The notes below the pieces were generated by a model, which was given only the letters and a program-made list of their open reading frames with translations, did not search any database and was not told where the DNA came from. DNA of 33,542 nt from Micromonospora sicca (GTDB taxonomy: Bacteria; Actinomycetota; Actinomycetes; Mycobacteriales; Micromonosporaceae), in NCBI RefSeq assembly GCF_003172935.1, contig NZ_QGKS01000156.1:1-33542 (forward strand), given 5' to 3'. The position numbers were made by a program, and so were the translations under genes. The first letter of the stretch is position 1. Each line of letters starts with the position of its first letter. This document shows positions 7,874 through 16,178 of the stretch, piece by piece.

Positions 7874-9286
7874 CTACTTGCTCATTGCCGAGCGGTTCGG
7901 ATAATTCGCTCTCCGCTCGGCGGTGGCCGGGCTGGAGTCCTGGACCGGCAGTCTGGTCCGGTGGCGATCGGTCCTGTCCTGCAGGATCTGCCTCACCACA
8001 TGGTGCGGGGTGTGCAGGGCGATGTCGGGGTCGCCTGCTCGCTGCAGGATGTTGATCGCGGCGTTCACGTCGGCCTGCCAAACCACCCCGCACGGGGTGC
8101 AGTGAAGCCGGTCCCCGTTACGTGGGCCGAGCCGGCCGCAGCGGTGACAGGCTTGTGAGGTGTAGGCGGCGTTGACGTGCACGAGCGCAGAACCTCTGCG
8201 CTCCGACACGTTGGTCAGCGCCTCGGCGGTGACTCCTTTGGTCCACGCGGCGAGGCGCCGGTTGACGTTCTTGCCGAGCGTGGTGCGCCCGGCGAAGGTC
8301 TTGGTGAGGTCTTCGGCGACCACGGTGGCGGCCTTGTCGACGACCCGGTGCACGGCGGTGAAGATCTCCGTGCGCACCCGTGCGCGGTGGCGCGCGGCCT
8401 GTCGCTCCCGCTTGACCGTGCCGAGGTTGTTGGCGGTGATCCGGTGCGCTTTCGCGTGGTCACCACGACCGGCGGCGCTGTTCGCAATCGAGCGCAGCTT
8501 CGCCCGACGCCGGTTGCGTTCCTTCAACCGGTCCGACTCACTGGACAACAGCTCACCAAGGCCACAGCCATGGCGGGCGCCGTCGGAGTCGGTCAGGGCC
8601 TCGGTGTAGCCCTTGTCCACACCAACCGTTCGCCCGCCGCACGGCCGCTGCGACGACCGCATCTGCGACGCGTCGATCTGGTAGTGCACCTCGACCCGAC
8701 CACCATGCAGGATCAGCCGCAGGGTCCCAGCCGGGGCCACCGTCGTGGACAACGGGATCCGGACCATCTGGCGGCGTTGCAGACCGGGAACAGCCAGCCA
8801 CAACCGGCCGCGCCCGCCGGTGGCGGTGTTGTGCTGGTCGGCGCGCACCACAATCTGATCGTGCGTGCGGTTACGGCCCCGCTTCCAATGCTTACGCATC
8901 TGCCGGGCCAGGAACGGGTCCTCAGCCCACCGGTCGACCGCCAAGGCGTTGAACATCCGCTTGCGCTCAGCCGGGTCATTGGTGCGCCGGGTGATGGCCC
9001 GCCGGACCTCTACCTTGGCCGCCGCCAGGTTCGCCGCGATATCGGCCATGGCGTCGCGGACGGTTTCCTTCCACGCATTGGCCAGCACACCGAACCGCAC
9101 GTGCGTGCCGTCTGCCAGCCACCGGTCCCGCACCTGCCGGTCCGTCAACCCGGACCCCACACCGCCGACCGACCCGTAACGCTGCCAGACCTCATTACGA
9201 ACCTGACCCAACCGACGAGCCTGCTCCACCGCCGCATACTTACCCGCATTCAGGGCCATCGAATAAGCGATGCGCGTAGCCTTCAC
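7874..9286 (-). CDS. tnpB: TnpB RNA-guided nuclease (IS200/IS605-type, OrfB zinc-ribbon)
   Basis: A 470-aa TnpB, somewhat longer than the usual 380-420 aa. The RuvC triad can be placed as D224 (TVGVDKGY), E325 (VVAEDLTK) and D406 (QADVNAA). A four-Cys zinc ribbon (C380, C383, C396, C399) sits between the last two. The DED triad and ribbon are intact, so it may be active. The start is GTG 9286 with GGAGG seven nt upstream; the gene ends in two successive TAG codons. TnpB proteins cut DNA guided by an RNA made from the 3' end of their own element. No TnpA transposase is nearby, so the element is either non-autonomous or a solo tnpB. It has the same orientation as the operon it interrupts. Confidence 0.93.
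   Translation of the reverse strand: MKATRIAYSMALNAGKYAAVEQARRLGQVRNEVWQRYGSVGGVGSGLTDRQVRDRWLADGTHVRFGVLANAWKETVRDAMADIAANLAAAKVEVRRAITRRTNDPAERKRMFNALAVDRWAEDPFLARQMRKHWKRGRNRTHDQIVVRADQHNTATGGRGRLWLAVPGLQRRQMVRIPLSTTVAPAGTLRLILHGGRVEVHYQIDASQMRSSQRPCGGRTVGVDKGYTEALTDSDGARHGCGLGELLSSESDRLKERNRRRAKLRSIANSAAGRGDHAKAHRITANNLGTVKRERQAARHRARVRTEIFTAVHRVVDKAATVVAEDLTKTFAGRTTLGKNVNRRLAAWTKGVTAEALTNVSERRGSALVHVNAAYTSQACHRCGRLGPRNGDRLHCTPCGVVWQADVNAAINILQRAGDPDIALHTPHHVVRQILQDRTDRHRTRLPVQDSSPATAERRANYPNRSAMSK
7888..7920 (-). other. Right-end hairpin of the TnpB element, possible omega-RNA 3' structure
   Basis: Perfect 8-bp arms ccgagcgg (7888-7895) and ccgctcgg (7913-7920) enclose a 17-nt loop inside the last codons of tnpB. 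In characterised TnpB systems the guide RNA scaffold overlaps the 3' end of tnpB and ends at the right end of the element. The hairpin is seen; its role in such an RNA is inferred. Confidence 0.4.
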
Positions 9287-9365
9287 CAGTCAACCTCCGC
9301 GGTCCGGTCCGCCCCTATTAGTGTAGATAGATCTACGAAGGACAGGGATCAATAGTTGCGTCCCC

Positions 9366-9773
9366 CTAGGGGAGCAGGGCCACGGCCTGCATCTCGATCA
9401 GCAGGTGCGGATGCGGCAGCTGGTGCACGGCCACCGTGGTCCGGGTCGGCCCGGTGGCGTCGAAGAACTCCGCCCATACCTCGTTGTATCCGCCGAAGTC
9501 ATTCATGTTGACCAGGTACGACGTCACCTGGACCAGGTCGGCCAGGTCCGCGCCGACCGAGCGCAGCAGATCCCGGATGTTCTCGATCACCGCCCGAGTC
9601 TGCACCCGGATGTCGAGGTCCGTGGTGCCAAACTCGTCCACCGAGACCCCCGCGAAGCTGTTGTCCGGGCGGCGCGACGACGTACCCGAGATGAAGAGGA
9701 ACCCGCCGGCCACCTTGACGTGCGGGAACGCGCCGCGCGGGACGGCCTTCCCGGCCACCACCCGGGCGGTCAT
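9366..9773 (-). CDS. nbaF: RidA-family 2-aminomuconate deaminase
   Basis: A 135-aa Rid/YjgF/UK114 family protein. In this context it should hydrolyse 2-aminomuconate (an enamine/imine) to 4-oxalocrotonate plus ammonia. Family hallmarks are visible: FISGTSS near residue 30, [15 protein letters not shown], the Arg of PTRTTVAV that binds the substrate carboxylate and LIEMQAVA at the end. Its ATG overlaps the stop of the upstream decarboxylase gene by 4 nt. In the usual pathway order the ring-cleavage genes would come next; here the TnpB element follows, its TTGAT motif starting 14 nt before the ridA stop on the map, so the insertion just missed this gene. Confidence 0.9.
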   Translation of the reverse strand: MTARVVAGKAVPRGAFPHVKVAGGFLFISGTSSRRPDNSFAGVSVDEFGTTDLDIRVQTRAVIENIRDLLRSVGADLADLVQVTSYLVNMNDFGGYNEVWAEFFDATGPTRTTVAVHQLPHPHLLIEMQAVALLP

Positions 9774-10543
9774 GACTCCGCCCGCAGCGACGCCGTGCCG
9801 AGCTTCTCAACGACCGCCCGGACGTGCGCGCCGGGGCGCAGCGGCACCGCGGCCGTCGCGGCGCCGGCGAGGAACAGCCAGCCTTCGCGCAGCCGGACCC
9901 CGTGCCGCCCGGCCAGCCGGATGCCCTCGTCCAGGGCCCGGCGCGGGTCGCCGAGGATCGCCGCCGTCGAACCGACCTGGGCCACCCGGCCGTCGATCTC
10001 CAGCAGCACCCCGAGGTTGTCCAGCCCGTCCGGCACCGGCGACCACGGGCCGACGACGAACGCGGCGGCCGAGGTGTTGTCGGCGATCACGTCCGGCAGG
10101 GAGAAGGTGAAGTTGGCGTACCGGGAGTCGATCAGCTCGATCGCCGGGGCGACCGCGCGGACGGCGTCGGCGAACGACCCCAGCGGCTCGCCGGGCTCGG
10201 GGAGGCGGTCCAGCAGGAACGCCACCTCCGGCTCGACCCGGGGATGGATGAAGGCGCCGACGTCGACCGTGCCGCCGTCGGGGACCCGCATCAGGTCGGT
10301 GAGCCGGCCCCAGATCACCTCGTCCACGCCGACCTGGGCCATCTTCGCCTTGCTGGTCAGCCCCATCTTCAGCCCGACCAGCCGCTCACCCCGGTCCAGC
10401 CGGCGCTGGAGCAGCGCGGTCTGCACCGCGTACGCGGCGTCGACGTCGAGGCCGGTCTCGGCGGCGAGCTGCGGGATCGCGGTGGCGCTGTCGGCCGCCG
10501 CGCCCAGCTTCTCCGCGATGCCCGCGATGTCCGGCCCGATCAC
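9770..10543 (-). CDS. nbaG: 4-Oxalocrotonate decarboxylase (2-oxo-3-hexenedioate decarboxylase)
   Basis: A 257-aa member of the hydratase/decarboxylase family (MhpD/XylI/DmpH). Metal-binding E104 and E106 sit in [12 protein letters not shown] and K59 in GLKMGLTS. I assign decarboxylase rather than hydratase activity because a second paralogue three genes upstream looks more hydratase-like, and because RidA follows directly. The reaction removes CO2 from 4-oxalocrotonate to give 2-oxopent-4-enoate, and in meta-pathways decarboxylase and hydratase form a complex. The start ATG overlaps the aldolase stop (ATGA), and the stop overlaps the ridA start. The assignment between the two paralogues could be swapped. 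Confidence 0.85.
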   Translation of the reverse strand: MIGPDIAGIAEKLGAAADSATAIPQLAAETGLDVDAAYAVQTALLQRRLDRGERLVGLKMGLTSKAKMAQVGVDEVIWGRLTDLMRVPDGGTVDVGAFIHPRVEPEVAFLLDRLPEPGEPLGSFADAVRAVAPAIELIDSRYANFTFSLPDVIADNTSAAAFVVGPWSPVPDGLDNLGVLLEIDGRVAQVGSTAAILGDPRRALDEGIRLAGRHGVRLREGWLFLAGAATAAVPLRPGAHVRAVVEKLGTASLRAES

Positions 10544-11616
10544 GGTGCCACCTCCTGCTCCTCGTGGCGGCCGGCGAGGTCCAGCGCCACGTCCACGATC
10601 ATGTCCTCCTGGCCGCCGACCATCCGGCGCCGGCCCAGCTCCACCAGGATGGAGCGGACGTCCACGCCGTACTTCGCGGAGGCGCGTTCGGCGTGCCGGA
10701 GGAAGCTCGAGTAGACGCCCGCGTACCCGAGGGAGAGCGTCTCCCGGTCGACCTGGACCGGCCGGTCCTGGAGCGGCCGGACGACGTCGTCGGCCGCGTC
10801 CATCAGCGCGAAGACGTCGCAGCCGTGCTTCCAGCCGTGCAGCTCGGCGACCGCGACGAAGACCTCCAGCGGCGCGTTGCCGGCACCGGCGCCCATCCCG
10901 GCCAGGGACGCGTCCACCCGGACCGTCCGGCCGTGCGGCGCGTCCGGACCGGCCGGTCCGTCGCCGAGGATCCGGCCGTGCTCGACGGCGAGCACGCTGT
11001 TGGCCACCCCGAGCGACAGGTTGTGGTGCGCGTGGATGCCGATCTGCGTCTCCGGTTCGAGGACCTGCCGGTACGCGTCGACCCGCTGCGCCACGTCGGA
11101 CATCAGCAGCCGCCCGCCCGAGTCGGTGACGTAGACGCAGTGCGCCCCGTACGACTCCATCAGCTTGGCCTGGGCGGCCAGCCCGGCTGGCTCGTTCATG
11201 TGCGACATCATCAGGAACCCGGAGACGTCCATGCCGTTCTCCCGGGCCCAGGAGATGTGCTGGGCGGAGATGTCCGCCTCGGTGCAGTGGGTGGCGATCC
11301 GGACGCTGGTCACCCCGAGCGCCCTCGCCGCCTTCAAATCGGCGATGGTGCCGATGCCGGGCAGCAGCAGGGTGGTGAGCTTCGCGCTGGTCATCACCTC
11401 CGCGGCGGCGGAGATCCAGTCGGCGTCGCTGGCCGCGCCGTGGCCGTAGTTGACGCTGGAACCGGCGAGGCCGTCGCCGTGCGCCACCTCGATGGCGGCC
11501 ACCCCGGCCGCGTCCAGCGCGGCGGCGATGGTGCGCACCTGGTCCACCGTGTAGCGGTGGGCGATGGCGTGCATGCCGTCCCGCAGCGTCACGTCCTGGA
11601 TGTACAGGTCGGTCAT
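10540..11616 (-). CDS. dmpG: 4-Hydroxy-2-oxovalerate aldolase
   Basis: A 358-aa class II (Mn/Mg) aldolase that splits 4-hydroxy-2-oxovalerate into pyruvate and acetaldehyde. Visible residues are R12 and D13 (LRDGMH), H20, and metal ligands H195 and H197 (GIHAHHN), plus the conserved block [15 protein letters not shown] that contacts the partner dehydrogenase in the family. It is about 15-18 residues longer than the usual ~340 aa because of a Gly/Pro-rich insert at about 214-231, just before the conserved VDASLAG. The gene overlaps its neighbours by 4 nt on both sides. The acylating dehydrogenase that takes the acetaldehyde through a channel in this family is the next gene upstream. Confidence 0.93.
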   Translation of the reverse strand: MTDLYIQDVTLRDGMHAIAHRYTVDQVRTIAAALDAAGVAAIEVAHGDGLAGSSVNYGHGAASDADWISAAAEVMTSAKLTTLLLPGIGTIADLKAARALGVTSVRIATHCTEADISAQHISWARENGMDVSGFLMMSHMNEPAGLAAQAKLMESYGAHCVYVTDSGGRLLMSDVAQRVDAYRQVLEPETQIGIHAHHNLSLGVANSVLAVEHGRILGDGPAGPDAPHGRTVRVDASLAGMGAGAGNAPLEVFVAVAELHGWKHGCDVFALMDAADDVVRPLQDRPVQVDRETLSLGYAGVYSSFLRHAERASAKYGVDVRSILVELGRRRMVGGQEDMIVDVALDLAGRHEEQEVAP

Positions 11617-12551
11617 GCCGCCACCTCCGCGCTGCTCGCCCGCCGGGCCACCAGCCGCTCCGCGGTGCGCAGCGCGGCCGAGGTCATGATGTCCAGGTTC
11701 CCGGCGTACGCGGGCAGGTAGTGCCCGGCGCCGGAGACCTCCAGGAACACCGACACCTGGAGTCCGACCAGGTGCCGCCCCAGCGACGGCACGTACGTGT
11801 CGACCCGGTCGAACTGCACGTCCTGCTTGAGCCGGTAGCCGGGGACGTACTCCTGCACGGTGGCCACCATGTCGGCGACCGAGGCGGCGATGGCGGCCCG
11901 GTCGGCGTCGGCGTCCGGGCAGAGGCAGTAGACGGTGTCCCGCATCAGCAGCGGCGGGTCGGCGGGGTTCAGCACGATGATCGCCTTGCCGCGTTCCGCG
12001 CCGCCGACCACCTCGATGGCCCGGGCGGTGGTCTCGGTGAACTCGTCGATGTTGGCCCGGGTGCCGGGGCCGGCCGAGCGCGAGGCGATCGAGGCGACGA
12101 TCTCCCCGTACGCGACGGGGGTGACCCGGCCGACGGCGGCGACGATCGGCACGGTCGCCTGCCCGCCGCAGGTCACCATGTTGACGTTCGTCTCGTGCAG
12201 GTGCTCGTCGAGGTTGACCGGGGGCACCACGTACGGGCCGATGGCGGCGGGGGTCAGGTCGACCACCGTCCGGCCGTGCGCCCGGAGCACCGCGTCGTTG
12301 TGCCGGTGCGCGCCGGCCGAGGTGGCGTCGAAGACCAGCTCGACGTCGGCGAACTCGGGCAGCGCCACCAGGCCGTCGACGCCCTCGGCCGTGGTGGCCA
12401 CGCCGAGCCGCCGGGCCCGGACGAGCCCGTCCGAGTCCGGGTCGATGCCCGCCATCGCGACCATGCGCAGGCTGTCGCTCAGCCGGAGCACCTTGATCAT
12501 CAGATCGGTCCCGATGTTGCCGGACCCGATCACCGCCGCCCCGACCGTCAC
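11613..12551 (-). CDS. dmpF: Acetaldehyde dehydrogenase (acylating)
   Basis: A 312-aa CoA-acylating dehydrogenase that turns acetaldehyde, CoA and NAD+ into acetyl-CoA. It shows the nucleotide-binding GSGNIG loop at residues 9-14 and the catalytic C128 in NMVTCGGQ. The length equals DmpF. The reading frame is open far upstream, but GTG 12551 is preceded by GAGGAGG and overlaps the hydratase stop (GTGA), so it is the real start. With the downstream aldolase it should form the bifunctional channeling complex described for DmpFG. It supplies the final acetyl-CoA of the kynurenine route. Confidence 0.94.
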   Translation of the reverse strand: MTVGAAVIGSGNIGTDLMIKVLRLSDSLRMVAMAGIDPDSDGLVRARRLGVATTAEGVDGLVALPEFADVELVFDATSAGAHRHNDAVLRAHGRTVVDLTPAAIGPYVVPPVNLDEHLHETNVNMVTCGGQATVPIVAAVGRVTPVAYGEIVASIASRSAGPGTRANIDEFTETTARAIEVVGGAERGKAIIVLNPADPPLLMRDTVYCLCPDADADRAAIAASVADMVATVQEYVPGYRLKQDVQFDRVDTYVPSLGRHLVGLQVSVFLEVSGAGHYLPAYAGNLDIMTSAALRTAERLVARRASSAEVAA

Positions 12552-13345
12552 GCCGCCTCCTCGGATGAAGAGAAACAGGTCCGCACCGAGCCGAGCCCGG
12601 AGATACGCGCCTCGTAGGCCGCGCCAGGGGTCACCGGCACCATCGGGCCGAGCGCCCCGGAGAGCACCACGTCGCCGGCGCGCAGCGGGTCGCCGGCGCG
12701 GGCCATCGTGCCGGCCAGCCACTCCAGCGCGTGCAGCGGATTGCCGAGGCAGGCCGCGCCGGCGCCGACCGAGACGGGCTCCCCGCCGTGTTCCAGGACC
12801 ATCCCGCACAGCCGCAGGTCCACGTCGGCGAGCCGGCGGGGCGTGGTGCCGAGCACGAAGAGGCCGCTGGAGGCGTTGTCGGCGACGGTGTCCACGATGG
12901 AGATGTCCCAGCCGGCGATCCGCGAGTCGACGATCTCGATGGCCGGCAGCACGTGGTCCACGGCCCGGATCAGGTCGACGGTGGTGACCCGCTCGTCGGG
13001 CAGGTCCGCGCCGAGCACGAAGGCGATCTCCGCCTCCACCCGGGGCTGGAGCAGCCGGTCGATCGCCACCTCGACGCCGTCGCCGACCGCCATCACATCG
13101 GTGAGCACGCCGAAGTCCGGCTGGTAGACGCCGAAGTTCTCCTGCACCGCCCGGGAGGTCAGGCCGATCTTCGCGCCCACCCGGCGCTCACCCCGGTCCC
13201 ACCGGGCCTGGGCCTGGAGCTGCTGCACCTGGTACGCCGCCTCGACGTCGCCCTCGGGCAGCAGCCGCCCACGCAACGGCGGGCAGGGCTTCCCGCTCTC
13301 CCGGGCCTCGGTCAGCTCCCGGGCCGCGGTTTCCAGATCGCTCAT
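12548..13345 (-). CDS. 2-Oxopent-4-enoate hydratase (2-keto-4-pentenoate hydratase)
   Basis: A 265-aa MhpD/DmpE-type hydratase that adds water to 2-oxopent-4-enoate, giving 4-hydroxy-2-oxovalerate. It is a paralogue of the decarboxylase three genes downstream, with matching positions K59 (GAKIGLTS) and E104/E106 ([12 protein letters not shown]). The MhpD-like features are the segment [15 protein letters not shown] and [11 protein letters not shown]. The start ATG overlaps the dehydrogenase stop by 4 nt. Hydratase versus decarboxylase assignment rests on resemblance and gene order; both activities are needed for the pathway. Confidence 0.88.
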   Translation of the reverse strand: MSDLETAARELTEARESGKPCPPLRGRLLPEGDVEAAYQVQQLQAQARWDRGERRVGAKIGLTSRAVQENFGVYQPDFGVLTDVMAVGDGVEVAIDRLLQPRVEAEIAFVLGADLPDERVTTVDLIRAVDHVLPAIEIVDSRIAGWDISIVDTVADNASSGLFVLGTTPRRLADVDLRLCGMVLEHGGEPVSVGAGAACLGNPLHALEWLAGTMARAGDPLRAGDVVLSGALGPMVPVTPGAAYEARISGLGSVRTCFSSSEEAA

Positions 13346-14847
13346 GTGAGGTCCACGCAGACGTTGGTGAGTTCGGAGTAGAAGTCGAGCGAGTGCACCC
13401 CGCCCTCCCGGCCGATGCCGGAGGCCTTCACCCCGCCGAACGGGGTGCGCAGGTCACGCAGGAACCAGGTGTTCACCCAGACGATGCCGGCGTCGAGCCG
13501 GGACCCGGCCCGGTGCGCCCGGCCCACGTCCCGGGTCCAGACCGTCGCGGCCAGGCCGTACTCGGTGCCGTTGGCCAGGGCGTACGCCTCGTCCTCGGAG
13601 TCGAAGGGCGCCACGTGCACGACCGGGCCGAAGATCTCCTCCCGGTTCGTCCGGGCGTCCGGGCCGAGCCCGGTCAGCACCGTCGGCTGCACGTACGCGC
13701 CGCCGTCGCGGGCGTCCCCGAAGCCGGGCACCCCGCCGCCGGCCAGCACCTCGGCGCCCTCGGCGCGGGCCAGGTCGTAGTGGCCCAGCACCTTGTCCCG
13801 GTGGGCGTGCGAGATCAGCGGCATGTTGACGGTGGCCTCGTCGGCCGGCCAGCCGTACGCCAACTCGTCGGCCCGCTTGGCCAGCCGGGCGGTGAACTCC
13901 TCGAAGACCGGGCGCTGCACGTAGATCCGTTCGGTGCAGAGGCAGACCTGACCGCCGTTGGTGAAGCTGGACCGGACCGAGCCCGCCACCGCCGCGTCCA
14001 GGTCGGCGTCGGCGAAGACCAGTCCCGCGTTCTTGCCGCCCAGCTCGAAGCTCACCGCCTTCACCCCGTCCGCGGCGGCGCGCATGATGGCGCTGCCGGT
14101 GGCGGACTCGCCGGTGAAGGTGATCGCGTCGACGCCCGGGTGCCGGGTGAGGAACTCCCCGGCCGAGTCCGGGCCGAAGCCGTGCACCAGGTTGAACACC
14201 CCCGCCGGTACGCCCGCGGCGGCCATCACCTCGGCCAGCAGGGTCGCCGAGGCCGGGGTCTCCTCGCTGGGCTTGACCACCACGGCGTTGCCGCAGGCCA
14301 GGGCCGGGGCGACCTTCCAGGTGAGCAGCAGCAGCGGCAGGTTCCAGGGCACGATGATCGCGACCACGCCCACCGGTTTGCGGACCGCGTAGTTGAGCGC
14401 CCGGCCACCGGTCGGGGTGACCGTGGTGAACGACTCGGTCGGGGCGGTCGCCACGATCTCGGCGAACGCCCGGAAGTTGGCCGCGCCGCGCGGAATGTCC
14501 AGCGTGCGGGCCTGCGAGATCGACTTGCCGGTGTCGGCGACCTCGGCGGCGACCAGGTCGTCGAAGCGCCGTTCCAACTCGTCGGCGACCCGGCGCAGCA
14601 CCTCGGCGCGCTCCCGCTCCCCCATCCGGCCCCACGGCCCGCGCAGCGCCGCCTGGGCGGCGGCCACCGCGTCGTCCACGGTGGACGCGTCCGCCTCGGC
14701 CACCTCGAAGACCGGCTCGCCGGTGACCGGGCTGCGCTTGGTGAACCGGGTTCCGGCGGCGACGAACTCGCCGCCGACGAAGTTGCGCAGCAGTCCCGGC
14801 CCGTCCGGTGCGTGCCCGGCCATCAGCCGGGGATCCCAGAGCGTCAT
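13342..14847 (-). CDS. nbaE: 2-Aminomuconic 6-semialdehyde dehydrogenase
   Basis: A 501-aa NAD-dependent aldehyde dehydrogenase superfamily enzyme. Catalytic C302 (GGQVCLCTERIYV), general base E268 (SFELGGKN) and N169 (VPWNLP) are in place. It has the 2-hydroxymuconic/2-aminomuconic semialdehyde dehydrogenase flavour: LRNFVGGEFV at the N-terminus and TPFGGVKASGIGREGG near the end. In this operon the substrate should be the 2-aminomuconic semialdehyde made by ACMSD, giving 2-aminomuconate for the RidA deaminase. The open frame continues to 15186, but ATG 14847 overlaps the kmo stop (ATGA) and gives a normal N-terminus. Activity on 2-hydroxymuconic semialdehyde cannot be excluded. Confidence 0.92.
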   Translation of the reverse strand: MTLWDPRLMAGHAPDGPGLLRNFVGGEFVAAGTRFTKRSPVTGEPVFEVAEADASTVDDAVAAAQAALRGPWGRMGERERAEVLRRVADELERRFDDLVAAEVADTGKSISQARTLDIPRGAANFRAFAEIVATAPTESFTTVTPTGGRALNYAVRKPVGVVAIIVPWNLPLLLLTWKVAPALACGNAVVVKPSEETPASATLLAEVMAAAGVPAGVFNLVHGFGPDSAGEFLTRHPGVDAITFTGESATGSAIMRAAADGVKAVSFELGGKNAGLVFADADLDAAVAGSVRSSFTNGGQVCLCTERIYVQRPVFEEFTARLAKRADELAYGWPADEATVNMPLISHAHRDKVLGHYDLARAEGAEVLAGGGVPGFGDARDGGAYVQPTVLTGLGPDARTNREEIFGPVVHVAPFDSEDEAYALANGTEYGLAATVWTRDVGRAHRAGSRLDAGIVWVNTWFLRDLRTPFGGVKASGIGREGGVHSLDFYSELTNVCVDLT

Positions 14848-16178
14848 CCGCGCCTCCCTCGGCCGATCGCGGCCAGCCCGCCGGCCAGCAGCGCCACCGC
14901 GCCGGCCGTCACCGCCCCCAGCACCTGGTACTGCCGGCGCACCCGGCGGCGCACCTCGGCGTACGGGGTGGTGGAGAAGGAGACCAGCTCGTACTGGGAA
15001 ACGTACCGGCCGGGCAGGGCCCGTTCCAGTGCGTGTTCGATGCGCTTGCGGGTCTGGAAGACCGGCGAGGCGACCTTGTCCCGCATCTCCACGAAGTTGG
15101 TCAGCGCCATCCGGGCGATCGCCTCGGCGTTGGCCTGCCGGCGCTGCTGGAACAGCGGCAGCGCCGCGGACCACTCGTCGCCGCACTCGTCCAGGCAGCG
15201 GTCCAGCTCCACCACGTCCTCGAACGCGCAGTTCGCGCCCTGGCCGTAGAACGGCACGATGGCGTGCGCCGCGTCGCCGAGCAGGCCGACCCTGCCGTCC
15301 ACCTGCCAGGGCGTGCAGCGGACCGTGCCGAGCACGCCGACCGGGTTGTGCTGGTAGTCGTCGACCAGGTTCGGGGCCAGCGGCACCAGATCCGGATAGT
15401 GCTTCACGAAGTGCTGCTCGATGGCCGCCGGGCTGCCCAGCGAGGCGAAGCTCGCGGTGCCGTGGGTGGGCCAGAAGAGCGTGCAGGTGAACGACCGGTC
15501 CGGGTTGGGCAGCGCGATCATCATCGAGGTACCGCGCGGCCAGATGTGCAGCGCCCCCGGGTCCAGGGCGAACTCGCCGCCGAGCGGCGGGATGGTGAGT
15601 TCCTTGTAGCCGTAGTCGAGGAAGTCCAGGCTCTCGGTCAGCGCCCCGTACCCGAGGAGCTGCCCGCGCACCGCGGAGCCGGCGCCGTCGGCGCCCAGCA
15701 CGACCGACGCGGCGGTGGTGACCTTGCCCTGCGGGGTCTCGAAGGTCATCTCGCCGCCGGCCGGGTCGAGGCCGACCAGCCGGTGGTCGAAGGCGATCCG
15801 CACCCCGGGCAGCGCGGCGGCGGCGTTCAGCAGCGCGTTGTTCAGCGCGCCCCGGCTGATCGAGTTGATCGCCCGGCCGCCGGAGACGCTGTACGACTGG
15901 AACTGCGCCTCTCCCTCCACCGGGTGGATCATCCGGCCGTGCATCGGCAGCGCGTCCGCCATCACCTGCCCGTCCAGCCCGATCCGGCGCAGCGCGTCGA
16001 GGCCGCGCTCGGACAGCGCCAGGTTGATCGAGCGGCCCCGCTCGACCGTCCCGGTACGCGGATCCGGCCGCCGCTCGTAGAGCGCCACCGGGTAGCCGCG
16101 CCGGGCCAGGAAGCAGGCCAGCAGACAGCCGGCCAGCCCGGCCCCGACCACCGCGATCTCGTCGCGTTCCGTGCTCAT
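14844..16178 (-). CDS. kmo: Kynurenine 3-monooxygenase
   Basis: A 444-aa FAD-dependent hydroxylase that makes 3-hydroxykynurenine from kynurenine with NADPH and O2. It shows the FAD loop GAGLAG (12-17), RSINLALSERG, the DG motif GADGAGSAVR, and GLLGDAAHAIVPFYGQGANCAFED, the GD motif plus the KMO signature. After a basic patch (RRRVRRQ) the last about 25 residues form a hydrophobic helix (about 417-438) followed by RGRRG. This suggests a C-terminal membrane anchor, as in eukaryotic KMO, whereas the P. fluorescens enzyme is regarded as soluble. The start ATG 16178 overlaps the kynU stop by 4 nt. Confidence 0.94.
   Translation of the reverse strand: MSTERDEIAVVGAGLAGCLLACFLARRGYPVALYERRPDPRTGTVERGRSINLALSERGLDALRRIGLDGQVMADALPMHGRMIHPVEGEAQFQSYSVSGGRAINSISRGALNNALLNAAAALPGVRIAFDHRLVGLDPAGGEMTFETPQGKVTTAASVVLGADGAGSAVRGQLLGYGALTESLDFLDYGYKELTIPPLGGEFALDPGALHIWPRGTSMMIALPNPDRSFTCTLFWPTHGTASFASLGSPAAIEQHFVKHYPDLVPLAPNLVDDYQHNPVGVLGTVRCTPWQVDGRVGLLGDAAHAIVPFYGQGANCAFEDVVELDRCLDECGDEWSAALPLFQQRRQANAEAIARMALTNFVEMRDKVASPVFQTRKRIEHALERALPGRYVSQYELVSFSTTPYAEVRRRVRRQYQVLGAVTAGAVALLAGGLAAIGRGRRG

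Larger units (their letters stand above)
7871..9352 (-). mobile_element. TnpB-only IS200/IS605-family element inserted in the kynurenine operon
   Basis: The element holds tnpB plus about 66 nt of 5' leader. On the minus strand the pentamer TTGAT, the target/transposon-adjacent motif known for ISDra2-type elements, lies at 9352-9348, directly where non-coding DNA after the ridA stop turns into the tnpB leader. A short dyad (9323-9336, gtagatagatctac) sits about 12 nt inside, where a left-end hairpin is expected. An 8-bp hairpin marks the right end region (7888-7920). The exact right boundary is not visible and probably lies between about 7857 and 7887. Confidence 0.6.

Noticed and set aside
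7332..8093. Longer N-terminus for the 3-hydroxyanthranilate dioxygenase
   Set aside because: The extra part reads through tnpB in another frame; the family N-terminus starts at GTG 7856 with a ribosome binding site.
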